64,000 nt of DNA from Aphidius gifuensis (Eukaryota > Arthropoda > Insecta > Hymenoptera > Braconidae): positions 3,472,001 to 3,536,000 of the forward strand of contig NC_057789.1 of NCBI RefSeq assembly GCF_014905175.1. Direction: 5' to 3'. A model generated the notes under the pieces. That model was not told where the DNA came from. It did not search any database and worked only from the letters and a program-made list of their open reading frames with translations. This document shows positions 63,143 through 64,000 of this stretch, in pieces. How positions within the stretch are numbered: the stretch's first letter is position 1; every line of letters begins with the position of its first letter. Both the position numbers and the translations under genes were made by a program.

Positions 63143-64000
63143 TTCATTCACATTTCTCACAATTAAAAATTATTTTTTTCTTCCATTGGAAAAGCGAAAG
63201 AAATTAATTTATATTTACACAATCACCAATAATAATTTAAAATATACAAATCAAAGTTCATTGACTTGTATTGTTTTTTTTTTTTTTCTAAATTTTCTTC
63301 AAACAATATTATTACTTCACAATGTTGCATAACAATCGACCGAGATAAAATAAATTGTCCCTTAAACAGCCAAATTTAGATGATTATTAATAAACTCAAT
63401 AATAAGATGAACAATTGATTGGCCAAGTTAATAATCATTGACCCAAAATAAGACACAATTAATTCAAGCCAAATAATATTTTCTCCCAAATATCATTGTA
63501 AATATAAAAATAAACTAAAAAAAAATATAAATAATCACAAAACTTGAGTGAAATTGAATGAAAAGTATAATATAAATTTGATATAAAAAAATAAAATATA
63601 AAATTGGAAAATAGTGAAAGTATATGATGAGCGATTGTTGAACGACTAATATCCAGATTGAAATTAAAACAGGCCAACACCTTGGATGAGTGGCTCGAAG
63701 AAAATAGAAAAAGCACATTGGATTAAAGCCAGTTTAATTTAAATGAACATCCAGGTGTGTGTTATATTTTACATTAAATATTATTTTGTTTTTTTATAAA
63801 TATATATTTGTAAAATAATAGGGACATGCTTGGATAAAATTATCATGATGAATGTGTGCTATTATTTATGATTGTTATTTTTTTTTTCTTTAATATATTT
63901 TTATACAGTTGAATTGATGGAGGAAGAAGAAAAAAATGATGATGATGATGGCGGTCATCATCATCATCATTACCGACTATCATCATCATCATCATTACCA
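63143..64000. other. Upstream flank of the milton first coding exon, with trinucleotide repeats at the end
   Basis: AT-rich sequence probably containing the milton 5' UTR or first intron (minus strand). A less AT-rich patch lies at 63655-63760. The last 65 bases hold GAT/ATC trinucleotide runs: (GAT)n at 63937-63952 followed by TCATCATCATCATCAT and two further ATC runs, able to fold back on each other. No coding exon was recognised. Confidence 0.5.

Noticed and set aside
63459..63718. Possible further milton exon on the minus strand
   Set aside because: The frame is Phe/Ser/Ile-rich with no acceptor/donor pair that fits the phase of the exon at 63142.

Overview
This window is nuclear DNA of an insect. 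It is extremely AT-rich, genes are split by short GT-AG introns (mostly 50-250 bases), and the proteins read cleanly as insect orthologues. The mix (a retained CRLF3 receptor-like gene, a short separase, an innexin, milton, KIF12) plus the very low GC fits a hymenopteran, possibly an aphidiine-type braconid wasp. That placement is inference, not proof.

Layout. Bases 1-6043 hold no recognised exon but contain a large imperfect inverted repeat (arms about 1540-2185 and 4197-4935). Each arm carries tRNA-like pol III boxes. From 6044 to 16591 (+) lies the 3' part of a multi-CUB, LDLa-like, single-pass membrane protein gene with an 8-kb intron; its 5' end is missing. An innexin follows (17605-19753, +), then an unrecognised gene with four KYSWQ repeats (20359-21156, +) and a CRLF3 orthologue (21349-23250, +). 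BUD31 (23560-24262, -) and separase (24730-26772, -) follow on the other strand. Separase is head-to-head with PDAP1 (27174-28180, +), which converges on KIF12 (28613-33801, -). A class-I myosin of the Myo61F/Myo1C type follows (38266-42318, +, 14 coding exons), then a small UPF0390/C19orf53-like gene (42760-43229, -).

The right third (45244-63142, -) is milton/TRAK, the mitochondrial kinesin adaptor, reconstructed from six coding exons. Its 13-kb intron contains an unrecognised three-exon gene (49676-54448, -). The first intron of that gene appears to contain a three-exon, catalytically degenerate selenophosphate synthetase-like gene (52143-53626, -). This is a same-strand, three-level nest.

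Functionally most of the window is housekeeping: splicing (BUD31), chromosome segregation (separase), motors and cargo adaptors (KIF12, Myo1, milton), gap junctions (innexin) and cell-surface proteins (CUB protein). CRLF3 is a conserved receptor-like protein that lacks a visible membrane segment here. The items most likely to be new are the degenerate SPS paralogue and its nested setting, the KYSWQ-repeat protein, the unrecognised nested gene, and the inverted repeat family. Exon coordinates come from reading splice sites by eye and checking codon phase; no transcript evidence was available.
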